Shown: positions 1-7,716 of the stretch, piece by piece | Layout: each line of letters begins with the position of its first letter | Numbering within the stretch: position 1 is the first letter of the stretch | Assembly (NCBI GenBank): GCA_946056155.1 | Contig: CAMGIP010000002.1 | Coordinates: 1-55,770, forward strand | Reading direction: 5' to 3' | DNA length: 55,770 nucleotides | From: an uncultured Mediterranea sp. | GTDB lineage: Bacteria; Bacteroidota; Bacteroidia; Bacteroidales; Bacteroidaceae | Position numbers and translations under genes: made by a program | The notes under the pieces: generated by a model | Told to the model about the DNA's origin: nothing | The model's database searches: none | The model's input: the letters and a program-made list of their open reading frames with translations, nothing else

Positions 1-2
1 AC

Positions 3-77
3 TACTCAGGAATCAACCCCCTGCTCCACTGCGCCTTCGAGAACAAGCCGCAGTACCCGCTGAAGGCGGCACCGTGA
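3..77 (+). CDS. C-terminal end of an unidentified protein (partial)
   Basis: An open frame enters from the left edge and ends at TGA, giving about 24 residues (YSGINPLLHC...LKAAP). Too little is present to name the protein. A good ribosome-binding site and the lysozyme-like remnant follow about 60 bp later on the same strand, so the two may once have formed one phage-like or mobile module. The coding call rests only on the open frame and the context. Confidence 0.35.
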   Translation, partial: YSGINPLLHCAFENKPQYPLKAAP

Positions 78-134
78 GTGGCAGTGGCTCCTACACGCTC
101 GGTCCACCACCCATCATCCAAAGGAGAAACAGTC

Positions 135-260
135 ATGAAACAGACAGCCAATCAGCAGTCGTTGCAGAGTCAGCCGCAGTCATTACAGAGTCAGCCCCGT
201 GGCCTACGAAACAACAACCCCGGCAACATCCGCAAGAGCCAGGCCCGATTTTATAATTAA
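135..260 (+). pseudogene. Truncated phage-like lysozyme / 'structural protein P5' N-terminus
   Basis: An AAGGAG ribosome-binding site about 10 bp upstream supports ATG at 135 rather than the longer track ORF. The 41-residue product has a Gln/Ser-rich repeat (QSLQSQPQSLQSQP) followed by RGLRNNNPGNIRKS, which looks like the N-terminal signature of phage-derived peptidoglycan hydrolases common in Bacteroides. Family members are usually well over 100 residues. Here the frame stops right after the signature (ARFYN) and runs straight into the 3' end of the opposing AAA ATPase gene. I read it as a 3'-truncated remnant, probably cut when the ATPase segment arrived. The family call rests on the short signature. 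Confidence 0.5.
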
Positions 261-263
261 TAA

Positions 264-1724
264 TTACCACTCCATGAACAAATCGTCTGCTGTTATCTGC
301 TTGTTGACTTTCCTCGCGTACATATTGTTATAGAGCCCGAAAGGGGTTACATAAACGATGGAAAAAGACTTCTTCGTGTCCGTCACTTTTCGGAATGTAC
401 GAAGCCTATCCTCTACGTGGGTAGCATAGGCTTTTGTTATTTCGTATTCTCTGTCAGCGTACTTCATTTCACAAACGCTGATGGTCTTGTCGTTCCTGTC
501 AATCAGCAGGTCAATCTGCCCACCTCTCTTCAAATCCTCGTCTGCATTTTCATCATTTCTGATGGCTTCCGAGGGTTGGTAAGACCAAGAGCAGGGCGAG
601 TAATAGGTTCCGCTGATACCCAATGCTTTTACAATCTGTTCGATGTGATGCAGACAGACTGTCTCAAAGGCATAGCCCGACCACGCTATGTATTCTGGTT
701 TGCCTATCATTTGCATCCAATAATTCTTACTGTAGTTGCCTCCTGCCTTCATAAAGTGGAGATAGAAGAGGGAGAACTGATCCGTAAGCTGGAACAGCTT
801 GTTCTTTTTTTCTTTGCCAAAGGGCATATATGAACGGATGAACTCGCACGTCTCCAATTCTTTGAGTAACATGGTGAGATTGCCGTTATTCGGCAGCTTC
901 GTCTTGCTGATTAATTCAAGACGTGTCATTCCTTTCCTACTGCTGCTGAGTGCATTGATGACAGCGATATGGTTCTCTGCCTTTTTGAAAAGAGAGTCGT
1001 ATAGTTTATTGAATTCGTCAGTCAGTTCTCCGCCTTTGGTAAAACACAGCGTGTTGATGTTCTCTGCCACGCTTTTGTCCTGGTTAAATAGCGACAGGTA
1101 GTAAGCTACTCCACCGACTGCCATATAGCAATCGATAATCTCGGGCCTCTCATAGTTGAAGCCCTTGCTTTGAAAGTATTGCTCCGTCTCCTCAAGACAG
1201 AAAGGTGAAATCAGCATCTTGTGGGTCACTCGGTTATGAAGTCCACCTCTGGCATTGATCAGTTTCTTTAGCATCCATGAGGTGGCCGATCCACAGACTA
1301 TCAGCTTAATGTCATTCCGATAGTAGGCCCAGTTGTTCCAGAAATATTCCAGCGCTCCAAGAAAGCCAGACTTGGGTGTGTCTAGCCAAGGAAGTTCGTC
1401 TATGAAAATGATTTTTGTGCCTTCTCCCACTCTTTCGATGTTTTTGGAAAGCATTCGGAAGGCCTCTGTCCAACTCTTTGGTCGCTGGTCATCATTAAAG
1501 AAATCTTCCAGCGCAAAGGCGAAATTCAACAGTTGGTCGGTAAGATTTGCTTTCTCCTTACCCGTCACTCTGAAGGTGAACTTGCCTTCTAGCAATTCCT
1601 TCACAAGATAAGTCTTTCCTACTCGCCGTCTGCCGTAAATAGCGACAAACTCCGACTGTTCTGAAGAAATATATTTTTTCAACTCATTCTTCTCTTTTTC
1701 ACGCCCGATAATCGCTCTTTCCAT
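264..1724 (-). CDS. AAA+ ATPase with C-terminal nuclease-like (DUF234-type) domain
   Basis: About 486 residues. The track start at 1832 would translate the inverted repeats of the promoter, so I prefer ATG at 1724 (MERAIIGREKEK), preceded by AAGGAT. The Walker A motif is GRRRVGKT (about residue 30) and Walker B is IIFIDELPWLD (about residue 110). The C-terminus carries QIDLLID followed by CEMKYA, a PD-(D/E)XK-like D...ExK arrangement. This matches the archaeal-type ATPase/DUF234 proteins that are abundant and mobile in Bacteroidetes. Their cellular role is largely unknown; DNA-targeting or defence functions are plausible but are inference. The gene is monocistronic, convergent with the lysozyme remnant, and has an elaborate likely autoregulatory promoter. 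Confidence 0.85.
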   Translation of the reverse strand: MERAIIGREKEKNELKKYISSEQSEFVAIYGRRRVGKTYLVKELLEGKFTFRVTGKEKANLTDQLLNFAFALEDFFNDDQRPKSWTEAFRMLSKNIERVGEGTKIIFIDELPWLDTPKSGFLGALEYFWNNWAYYRNDIKLIVCGSATSWMLKKLINARGGLHNRVTHKMLISPFCLEETEQYFQSKGFNYERPEIIDCYMAVGGVAYYLSLFNQDKSVAENINTLCFTKGGELTDEFNKLYDSLFKKAENHIAVINALSSSRKGMTRLELISKTKLPNNGNLTMLLKELETCEFIRSYMPFGKEKKNKLFQLTDQFSLFYLHFMKAGGNYSKNYWMQMIGKPEYIAWSGYAFETVCLHHIEQIVKALGISGTYYSPCSWSYQPSEAIRNDENADEDLKRGGQIDLLIDRNDKTISVCEMKYADREYEITKAYATHVEDRLRTFRKVTDTKKSFSIVYVTPFGLYNNMYARKVNKQITADDLFMEW

Positions 1725-1742
1725 ATCCTTAATGTTTATGTG

Positions 1743-1832
1743 ATGGCGCAAAGTTAGTAGAAATGCGCGATTGCGCCAAGTAATAATCTTATAAGTTGGC
1801 GCAATCTGATAAAAATATCGCGATTGCGCCAA
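1743..1832 (-). promoter_or_regulatory. Promoter with two TTGGCGCAA...TTGCGCCAA inverted repeats
   Basis: Four copies of the 9-bp element TTGGCGCAA or its complement (TTGCGCCAA) lie at about 1743-1751, 1771-1779, 1796-1804 and 1824-1832 in alternating orientation. They form two inverted repeats with arm centres about 28 bp apart, and a 14-bp core (CGCGATTGCGCCAA) recurs 53 bp apart. On the minus strand a -7 box TAACTTTG (1749-1756) sits 19 bp after TTGG of the second repeat, so the downstream inverted repeat embraces the -33/-7 promoter. This is a strong candidate operator for the ATPase gene; the binding protein is unknown. Confidence 0.7.
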
Positions 1833-2018
1833 TTTATAACCTATTTTGATGTTTCTGTCCTGAGTGCTGCACGTTCTTTCGCACTCGTATCGAGAAGTAC
1901 AGACTTCGTACTGTCTGGTTTCTTATCGTTAACGTGAATTCAACGAATTCAAAACAATGAAAGAGGTGTATCTTCTAGTCATCATTAGTTAAATTCATGT
2001 TAAAGTCCCTGCCAGCTC

Positions 2019-2051
2019 TTGACTCTGCCCCAAGGTCATACTCTACCTTTG
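2019..2051 (+). promoter_or_regulatory. MerR-type promoter/operator
   Basis: TTGAC (2019-2023) and the -7 box TACCTTTG (2044-2051) are separated by about 20-22 bp. The imperfect dyad TGCCCCAAGGTCA lies between them. A dyad inside a stretched spacer is the hallmark of MerR-family autoregulated promoters, and a MerR gene follows. Confidence 0.6.
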
Positions 2052-2163
2052 CATCAGGTTTGAACCAGTCGGCAGACCATGGCTGCTTGTGTGACAGGAA
2101 GTGAGCTCCTTCCTCTCTTGCAGGCTTTGGCCGGAAGTAAGCCTGGCAAAACATCGTACGATA

Positions 2164-2997
2164 ATGAGTTACAGAACAAGATTAAAAATCGGAGAGTTCT
2201 CTCAGTTGATGCAGGTTACAGTGAAGACCTTGCGCCATTATGAGCAGAAAGGATTGCTTCTGCCCGATGAGGTGGACGAGTGGACCGGATACCGCTACTA
2301 CACCCTCGACCAGATGCAACGGCTGAACAGTATCCGTGACCTTCAGCGCTTAGGATTCTCATTGGATGAGATCAAAGAGCTGTACGAAGAGGATTCGCAT
2401 GACCCTACTGTCAACCAACTGACCCGCAAGATCAAGGAGACGGAACGACAGTTGCGCATACTCATCGAGAGGCGCAACCAGCTGCTCAACTGGAGAGACG
2501 CTCGCAACGAAATCAAGAACATGAAGAAGTTTTCCATCCAATCCTTGCCCGAGATTATCGTGGCAAGCCACCGGGAGGTCATCCCAAACTATCAGGCTAT
2601 CGGAACCATGTGCTGTCAGGTGATAGGGCCGGAGATGCAACGGCTCGGATGCAAGTGCCCTCCGCCCGGATATTGCTTCACTGTGGAGCATAATACGGAG
2701 TATAAACCTACGGACGTTGATATAGAGTATTGCGAACAGGTGGAGGAGATGGGGCAGGACTCTGCCATCATCCAGTTCAAACGGCTTCCCGCCGTACCCA
2801 CCGCGCTCTGTATGAAGCACTACGGACCCTACGACCGCTTCCATGAGTCTTATACCGAACTCTTCAGATACCTCGAAGGTACCTCTTATCGGATTGTCGG
2901 TCCCATTCGCTGCTGCTATGTGGATGGCATCTGGAACCAGGAAGACCCGGAAAAGTGGCTCTCCATCATTCAGGTACCGGTAGAAAACGGAGAGTAA
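2164..2997 (+). CDS. MerR-family regulator with GyrI-like effector-binding domain
   Basis: About 277 residues from ATG at 2164. The N-terminal helix-turn-helix reads KIGEFSQLMQVTVKTLRHYE followed by KGLLLP and a YRYY motif, typical of MerR proteins. A dimerisation coiled coil follows (about residues 85-120). The remaining ~150 residues look like a GyrI/AraC effector-binding (SRPBCC-like) domain, as in BmrR-type multidrug sensors; LPAVPTALCMKHYGPY is characteristic. It probably senses a hydrophobic ligand and activates its own promoter, where a MerR-style dyad is visible. No transporter lies next to it, so targets elsewhere or self-control are likely. The track start at 2101 adds 21 residues unlike a MerR N-terminus. 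Confidence 0.88.
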   Translation: MSYRTRLKIGEFSQLMQVTVKTLRHYEQKGLLLPDEVDEWTGYRYYTLDQMQRLNSIRDLQRLGFSLDEIKELYEEDSHDPTVNQLTRKIKETERQLRILIERRNQLLNWRDARNEIKNMKKFSIQSLPEIIVASHREVIPNYQAIGTMCCQVIGPEMQRLGCKCPPPGYCFTVEHNTEYKPTDVDIEYCEQVEEMGQDSAIIQFKRLPAVPTALCMKHYGPYDRFHESYTELFRYLEGTSYRIVGPIRCCYVDGIWNQEDPEKWLSIIQVPVENGE

Positions 2998-3094
2998 GAC
3001 TGAGTGTAAATCAAAGCCCAATTGATGTGAGTCGGCCATGCTTCAGCTTTCCCTGAAGTGTGGCTGACCTGTAAAATGACTGTATCATAGCATA

Positions 3095-3184
3095 ATTTTA
3101 TGGAAATAGGAACGAGTAAATCATGCTATTTATGGCAATGGATTGAGGAAAATTTGCTATTTTATGGAAATAGGATTATTTTTG
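3095..3184 (+). promoter_or_regulatory. Promoter with three 32-bp-phased operator-like repeats
   Basis: The sequence ATTTTATGGAAATAGGA occurs at 3095-3111 and 3159-3175, and a degenerate copy (ATTTATGGCAATGGA) starts near 3128. The shared ATGG cores are at 3100, 3132 and 3164, exactly 32 bp apart (about three helical turns). The third copy lies between a TTTG -33 (3153-3156) and the -7 box TATTTTTG (3177-3184), 20 bp apart. They look like cooperative operator sites controlling the esterase gene that follows; the regulator is unknown. Confidence 0.6.
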
Positions 3185-3264
3185 CAATAAAATAATATGA
3201 ATTGTGCATACTCCGAGTATTTTCTGGCACAGAGCTTGTCAATTTAATATTTATATAGCGCATT

Positions 3265-4371
3265 ATGAAGATAAAAGTTTTGATCGTATTGTCGGTCATC
3301 AGCTTCACGGCCCATGCACAGCAGGGGGTGGAGCAGGTGGTTCGCGAGTGGAAAGATTCGGTACGTATGGCCATGGAACAGGAGATGGTGCATCAGCGGT
3401 TTGTGGCTCAGAAGAGCGATACCATGTGGCTATGGTGGAACGTCTATGGTGAGGAACCGGCTGACGGACGCTCTCTCTGGATCTCCTTGCATGGAGGAGG
3501 AGGCTGTCCGCCCGAAATCAACAACCAGCAATGGAGCAACCAGACCAAGCTCTATCGGCCCAAGGAGGGGGTCTATGTAGCCCCTCGTGCTCCGTGGGAT
3601 TTGTGGAACATGTGGTGCAAAGAGGAGATTGACGGACTCTACGAACAGCTGATTCGGGGTATGGTGGCCTACTACAATGTCAATCCCGACAAGGTCTATC
3701 TGATGGGCTATTCGGCCGGAGGGGATGGCGTGTGGCGTATGGCACCCCGCATGGCTGACCATTGGGCGGCTGCCTCCATGATGGCCGGTCATCCCGGAGG
3801 AGTGAGCCTGCTGAATCTGCGTAACCTTCCCTTCATGATCTGGATGGGTGCTGAGGATGCCGCCTACGACCGCAACCTGCTGGCTGTGCAACGCGGCAAG
3901 GAGCTGGACGAACTGCAGCAGAACGATCCCGAAGGCTATATTCATGAGACTCACATCGTGGAAGGGGCTGGACACTGGATGAACCGCAAGGACACGGCCG
4001 CCGTAGCGTGGATGTCAGCCTACAAGCGCAATCCCTTCCCCAAGCGGATAGTGTGGCGGCAGGAAGAGCGAGTGCGCGAGAACTTCTACTGGTTGGAGGC
4101 TCCAAGCAGTGAGATGAAGCCGGGAATGACGGTGGAGGCCCGTGTGGAGGACAATCTGATTGACATCAGCCGTTGCGACTACTCCCGGTTGACGCTCTAT
4201 CTCTCCGATGCGCTCATCGACCTGCAGAAGCCGGTTGTCGTGAGGATTGCCGGCCGGAAGGTCTTCTCAGGTAAGGTGAAGCCCTCTGTGGAGAAGGCTC
4301 GCTATGCCCTTCATCGTCGGCAGGACCCCCGCTATGCCACTCCCGTCATCCTTCACGTCAAGAAGCGATAG
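3265..4371 (+). CDS. Secreted alpha/beta-hydrolase (esterase/feruloyl-esterase-like)
   Basis: 368 residues with a signal peptide ending near AHAQ. An alpha/beta-hydrolase core is visible: LHGGGGCPPE forms the oxyanion loop region (about residue 75), GYSAGGDG (about residue 150) is the GxSxG nucleophile elbow, and GAGHWM (about residue 235) supplies the probable catalytic His. The acid is likely in the MGAEDAAYD segment. A C-terminal beta-rich extension of about 110 residues follows. The layout resembles PHB-depolymerase-like or feruloyl/acetyl-xylan esterases of Bacteroidetes, acting in the periplasm or outside the cell; the substrate cannot be told. The gene stands alone between the phased repeats and a hairpin terminator. 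Confidence 0.75.
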   Translation: MKIKVLIVLSVISFTAHAQQGVEQVVREWKDSVRMAMEQEMVHQRFVAQKSDTMWLWWNVYGEEPADGRSLWISLHGGGGCPPEINNQQWSNQTKLYRPKEGVYVAPRAPWDLWNMWCKEEIDGLYEQLIRGMVAYYNVNPDKVYLMGYSAGGDGVWRMAPRMADHWAAASMMAGHPGGVSLLNLRNLPFMIWMGAEDAAYDRNLLAVQRGKELDELQQNDPEGYIHETHIVEGAGHWMNRKDTAAVAWMSAYKRNPFPKRIVWRQEERVRENFYWLEAPSSEMKPGMTVEARVEDNLIDISRCDYSRLTLYLSDALIDLQKPVVVRIAGRKVFSGKVKPSVEKARYALHRRQDPRYATPVILHVKKR

Positions 4372-4401
4372 GGATGGGGTGTGCGGTTAGCTTCTCTACC
4401 A

Positions 4402-4458
4402 ACGAGAAAAACATCTGCTCAAGAAAAGAAGTTATGACTATCATACCGCTAATGCCTG
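4402..4458 (+). repeat. Dispersed ~55-bp intergenic repeat, copy A
   Basis: ACGAGAAAAACATCTGC then AGAAGTTATGACTATCATA and CGCTAATGCC. It aligns with copies near 39166-39235 (opposite strand) and 53380-53436 at roughly 75-80 % identity by eye. All three lie in intergenic DNA close to a hairpin terminator. Confidence 0.6.
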
Positions 4459-4534
4459 GTTTGGGTTAAAGGTCAGTAGTGTGCTGAGGTGAAAAGACTC
4501 TGTAGATACAGCTGTGCTACAGGTGAAAACAAAA

Positions 4535-4577
4535 CATCCGCAGACAACCCCTCAAAAGGTGGGGCAGTCTGCGGATG
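4535..4577. terminator. Hairpin terminator between convergent genes
   Basis: CATCCGCAGAC (4535-4545) pairs perfectly with GTCTGCGGATG (4567-4577), with CCCC/GGGG inside the loop. It lies between the esterase (+) and thioredoxin (-) genes, so it could serve both. Confidence 0.75.
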
Positions 4578-4636
4578 GACATTGGTTGCTCGCTCCTGAA
4601 CCGGAACCGGCAGTAGGCTCGTGAGCCGATGCGGGA

Positions 4637-5725
4637 TTATTTGTTCATCTTTGACTCAATCGTCTCCAAGATTCTTCCCGACAGGGAGATGGTGCTGGGA
4701 GCCATCTCGGCCAGACGGGTGCGGATGAATACCGACATCTTCTTGAGCAATGCCTTGTCGTTGGTCTGGATGAGGCGTGTCATGTTCATGATGAGGATGT
4801 TGCGGTCGTTCTCCTCCAGGTTGGGGAACTCCTGTTCACAGCTGCTCAGGAAGGCCTCGTCGTTCTGGGCGATACGTGCCTCAATCAGATGGAACATGGG
4901 GGCATAGGCATAGTTCTGGTCCAGTCCCTGTTCGGCTATCTCCTTCTTCAGTGCTTCATACTCCTCCGCTTTGTAGAGGTTCTCCCGGTAGCGGTAGCCT
5001 GAGAAGTAGCCAATGACGGCTGAGCGGTAGAGGGCTGCGATACGGTCGGCCACGCTTTGACGTACCGAAGCATCGAATTCGTTCTTGTGTTGCACCATAA
5101 AGCGTCCCTTGGCATCCTCGATGTTGATGGTGTAGCGGGTGAAGAGGAAGCTGTTCTCCACTTTCAGCCGTTCGGCATCGCTCAGCGAGTTGAAGTAGTC
5201 GTCCACCACCTTCATACCCTCATCCTCCTTGCGCTGCTGCATCAGCTGCAGGGCATAGTTGTTTACAATCATTGGGGTGCGCTCGCCGGCGAGGTAGCGT
5301 TCGGCGATACGTGCGGGCGACTGTTCGGGATCCAGTGCCTGCTCTATCTTGGCAATGAACTCATCGGCCTCCATGGCCCCTTTGAAGTCGGCCTTCACCT
5401 TGCCTTCAGCGTCCAGGATGATGTAGGTGGGGTAGGCCGAAACCTTGAAACGTTGAGCCAGCTCCTTGCCCTCCTTTTCTGCGTTCAGCTTCAGGCTGAC
5501 AAACTTGGCGTTGAAATAGTCGCCCACTTTGGCTTGCGGGAATACCTCGTTGGACATCTTGCGGCAGGGGCCGCACCAGCTGGTGTAGAAGTCGATAAAT
5601 ACCAGCTTGTTCTCCTGTTTGGCAGCGGCCAATGCCTCCTCGAAGGAGATTGAGCGGAAGTTGGTCTGTGCGGCAGCCACGATGCACAGCAGGCAGACAC
5701 TCAGTAGCGAAATTACTCTTTTCAT
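4637..5725 (-). CDS. Secreted thioredoxin-fold protein
   Basis: 362 residues. The signal peptide is MKRVISLLSVCLLCIVAAAQ. A thioredoxin domain (about residues 25-130) follows, with the redox motif SWCGPCRKM and the cis-proline segment SAYPTYI. The remaining ~230 residues are helical, without a recognised motif, as in the large thioredoxin-like periplasmic proteins of Bacteroidetes. It probably reduces or isomerises disulfides in the periplasm. Minus-strand TAATTTTG at 5769-5776 can serve as its -7 box. The 3' end meets the terminator shared with the esterase gene. Confidence 0.85.
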   Translation of the reverse strand: MKRVISLLSVCLLCIVAAAQTNFRSISFEEALAAAKQENKLVFIDFYTSWCGPCRKMSNEVFPQAKVGDYFNAKFVSLKLNAEKEGKELAQRFKVSAYPTYIILDAEGKVKADFKGAMEADEFIAKIEQALDPEQSPARIAERYLAGERTPMIVNNYALQLMQQRKEDEGMKVVDDYFNSLSDAERLKVENSFLFTRYTINIEDAKGRFMVQHKNEFDASVRQSVADRIAALYRSAVIGYFSGYRYRENLYKAEEYEALKKEIAEQGLDQNYAYAPMFHLIEARIAQNDEAFLSSCEQEFPNLEENDRNILIMNMTRLIQTNDKALLKKMSVFIRTRLAEMAPSTISLSGRILETIESKMNK

Positions 5726-5768
5726 CTTTGATAGTGTTACGTTTTGAAATTAAATAGAATGTTGACGG

Positions 5769-5776
5769 CAAAATTA
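5769..5776 (-). promoter_or_regulatory. -7 box of the thioredoxin-like gene
   Basis: Minus-strand TAATTTTG matches the Bacteroides TAnnTTTG consensus, about 45 bp before the ATG. No convincing -33 box was seen. Confidence 0.4.
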
Positions 5777-5849
5777 GGAAATCTTTTGGAAACTACTCCT
5801 CCTTTTGCCCTAAAAAAGAAAGGTGATGTATGAAATAGACGATAAGCAG

Positions 5850-5878
5850 CTGCCCCTGCCTTGGCAAGACAGGGGCAG
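5850..5878 (-). terminator. Strong hairpin terminator
   Basis: CTGCCCCTG (5850-5858) pairs with CAGGGGCAG (5870-5878), with an inner CTTG/CAAG pair. It lies just downstream of the SusC remnant on the minus strand and looks like that gene's surviving terminator. Confidence 0.75.
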
Positions 5879-5915
5879 ATTCCGTTAAGCCGTAGATCTC
5901 CTTAGGAGGTGGAGT

Positions 5916-6474
5916 TTAGTAGGTACAGTTTCTATATTCTGCTTTGACAATCTTCAGGTCGCTCTTCCAGGGATAGCTGGCTGTCCGATACTCATGCTCA
6001 GTCAGCGTAATCTCGTTGGGGTCATCGGCGAGGGAGAACTTGCGCACCTCCTTGTCGATGGCTTGGAAAATCAGCCGGTAGGAGCCGGGTGCAAGGTCTA
6101 TGGGGTATTCCAAGTCCTTCTGGTCGCTGATGAGTTCATGCATTGTCGCCCGGCTTCTGCCAGCGGTCGTGCAAGGCACGGCGGTCCTGGTTGTAGCGGA
6201 TGGAGGAGTCTGTGATGTTCTCTACCTTGTTCAGGAGCGTGTTCTGCACCAGTTGGCCGCCCCAACGGTAGGCAAAGTTGATGTTGAAAGAGAAGCTCTT
6301 GTAACGCAGAACGGAGCTGATATTGCCCTGTACATCTGGAGTGGTATCACCGCATACCACCTCTTCTGATGAATTCCATTCGTAGGTGTAGCTTCCGTCC
6401 TTAGCTCCTTTATAAATGGTTGTAAACAATGGATTGTCTGCACTTTCTGCAGTTGCTTCTTGCAGGTCTGAATA
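5916..6474 (-). pseudogene. Remnant of a SusC/RagA-like TonB-dependent receptor, frame-broken
   Basis: The minus-strand frame from about 6474 to 6136 reads like the C-terminal barrel of a SusC protein: a GDTTPDVQGN turn, RYKSFSFNINFAYRWGGQ strands, then DRRALHDRWQKPGD. SusC proteins usually run about 1000 residues; about 110 are left. After GDNA the frame stops, and a different frame (6179-5916) continues with MHELISDQ...LAPGSYRLIF...YRNCTY, ending at the terminator. That second piece does not look like a SusC C-terminus and I could not name it. The piece is therefore 5'-truncated and probably a chimera of two decayed genes. Its 5' edge falls on the promoter of the Wadjet operon. Confidence 0.7.
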
Positions 6475-6490
6475 AATAGACCTATTTTTG
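6460..6490 (+). promoter_or_regulatory. Promoter of the Wadjet operon
   Basis: TTG (6460-6462) is separated by 20 bp from TATTTTTG (6483-6490), a very good Bacteroides -33/-7 pair. The first Met codon is only 11 bp past the -7 box, so the mRNA would have almost no leader. The -33 element lies inside the SusC-like remnant of the opposite strand. Confidence 0.65.
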
Positions 6491-6501
6491 CACGAAAACT
6501 A

Positions 6502-7716
6502 ATGAAAAGATACACTATGGATGCCATAACCCATCTCCGCTCCATCGAAGAGCTGGTGAAGATGCTCGACCGGGAGAAGCTGCTCTTCAAGGATATGTTC
6601 GAGCGCAGGAAATCGCTCTCCTACCGCATGGATTATGCCTTGGAAATCGTGGACTATAAGCATGAACGCATACAGTATCTCATCGACCACGGTGTAATCC
6701 ACGAGAATGGCGACTTCTTGGAGATGGAGGAGGTCTATGTGGAGTTCTTTGAGGATGTGCTCGACATGAACGAGGAGATCAGCGTCACCAGCGTGAAGGA
6801 GTATATCGATGCAATCAAAGAGAATATCACCTACTATCTGGAAGAAAACAACGAAACGCGCAAACAGCAGTACCAAGGCAATGTGCGCAAGATTCTCCGA
6901 AAAATAGGACTACGCACCCTCAAGAACATCATCGACCTGAAACGCAATGTAGATACGGCCTACAAGCAGGAACCCAACTACAAAATCAAGAAGGCGAGAC
7001 TGAACAACCTCGACGACAAGCGCAAGAGAATCAAGACCCTCATCGTGGAGTGCGAGAAGATGATGGAGAGAGAGATGCTGTTCTTCCGCCTCTCTGCCGA
7101 CCCCGACATGCAGCGCACTTGCCAGGATGTGCGTAACGACTTTACCGAGGCCGACCATAATCTGATAGAGATTGAACGGCAGATTATCGACTATATCAAC
7201 CAGATAGAGCAACAGAGTCTGCTACTCAAGAAAATACGCAAACTCAAATACCTCAAGGACCAGCTGACCTGGCGCGAGGAGAGCAGTGTGGCCAGAATCT
7301 TGGAAGAGAGAAATCCGCTCTGGATGGAGAAGCGGCCCTACAACCGTTTCCTCCTCTCCATCAACATGCTCAGGAGCAGTGACGAGGCGCATGAACTTAT
7401 ACGCAAGATAGCGCAGAGCAACAATATCAGACAACTGTCGCGAACCAATGCCGACCCCTTGGATGAGGCGTTTCTTTCGGAGGATGTGGTCGAGGAGCAC
7501 GGGGTCAATATCACCGAGATGTGGAACGCCTTCAAGGCGCAGGGCAGCCACCTCTTTACCTTTATCCGGAATTACCCCTATCGGGAGGCACGCACCACGG
7601 GACAGCATGTCATCCTCTACTGCCAGATGGCCACGCAGCACAGCGACGAACTGCGCTTTACCGATGAATATGAAACGTTTGACAACATAGAATATGCCTT
7701 GATATATGCGAAGTAA
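6502..7716 (+). CDS. jetA: Wadjet JetA-like kleisin (MukF/MksF-like)
   Basis: 404 residues, first gene of a four-gene overlapping operon. The sequence is almost entirely helical and charged, with a probable winged-helix N-terminal part and long coiled-coil stretches (about residues 150-260). I assign it by position and size: a ~400-residue helical protein followed by a ~185-residue protein, a giant SMC-like ATPase and a Toprim protein is the diagnostic order of Wadjet/MksBEFG condensins. In such complexes this subunit bridges the SMC heads and recruits the JetB-like subunit. Start 6502 or 6517 is possible; both lie within 27 bp of the -7 box, so the leader is very short. Direct family recognition is weaker than for jetC and jetD. 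Confidence 0.78.
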   Translation: MKRYTMDAITHLRSIEELVKMLDREKLLFKDMFERRKSLSYRMDYALEIVDYKHERIQYLIDHGVIHENGDFLEMEEVYVEFFEDVLDMNEEISVTSVKEYIDAIKENITYYLEENNETRKQQYQGNVRKILRKIGLRTLKNIIDLKRNVDTAYKQEPNYKIKKARLNNLDDKRKRIKTLIVECEKMMEREMLFFRLSADPDMQRTCQDVRNDFTEADHNLIEIERQIIDYINQIEQQSLLLKKIRKLKYLKDQLTWREESSVARILEERNPLWMEKRPYNRFLLSINMLRSSDEAHELIRKIAQSNNIRQLSRTNADPLDEAFLSEDVVEEHGVNITEMWNAFKAQGSHLFTFIRNYPYREARTTGQHVILYCQMATQHSDELRFTDEYETFDNIEYALIYAK

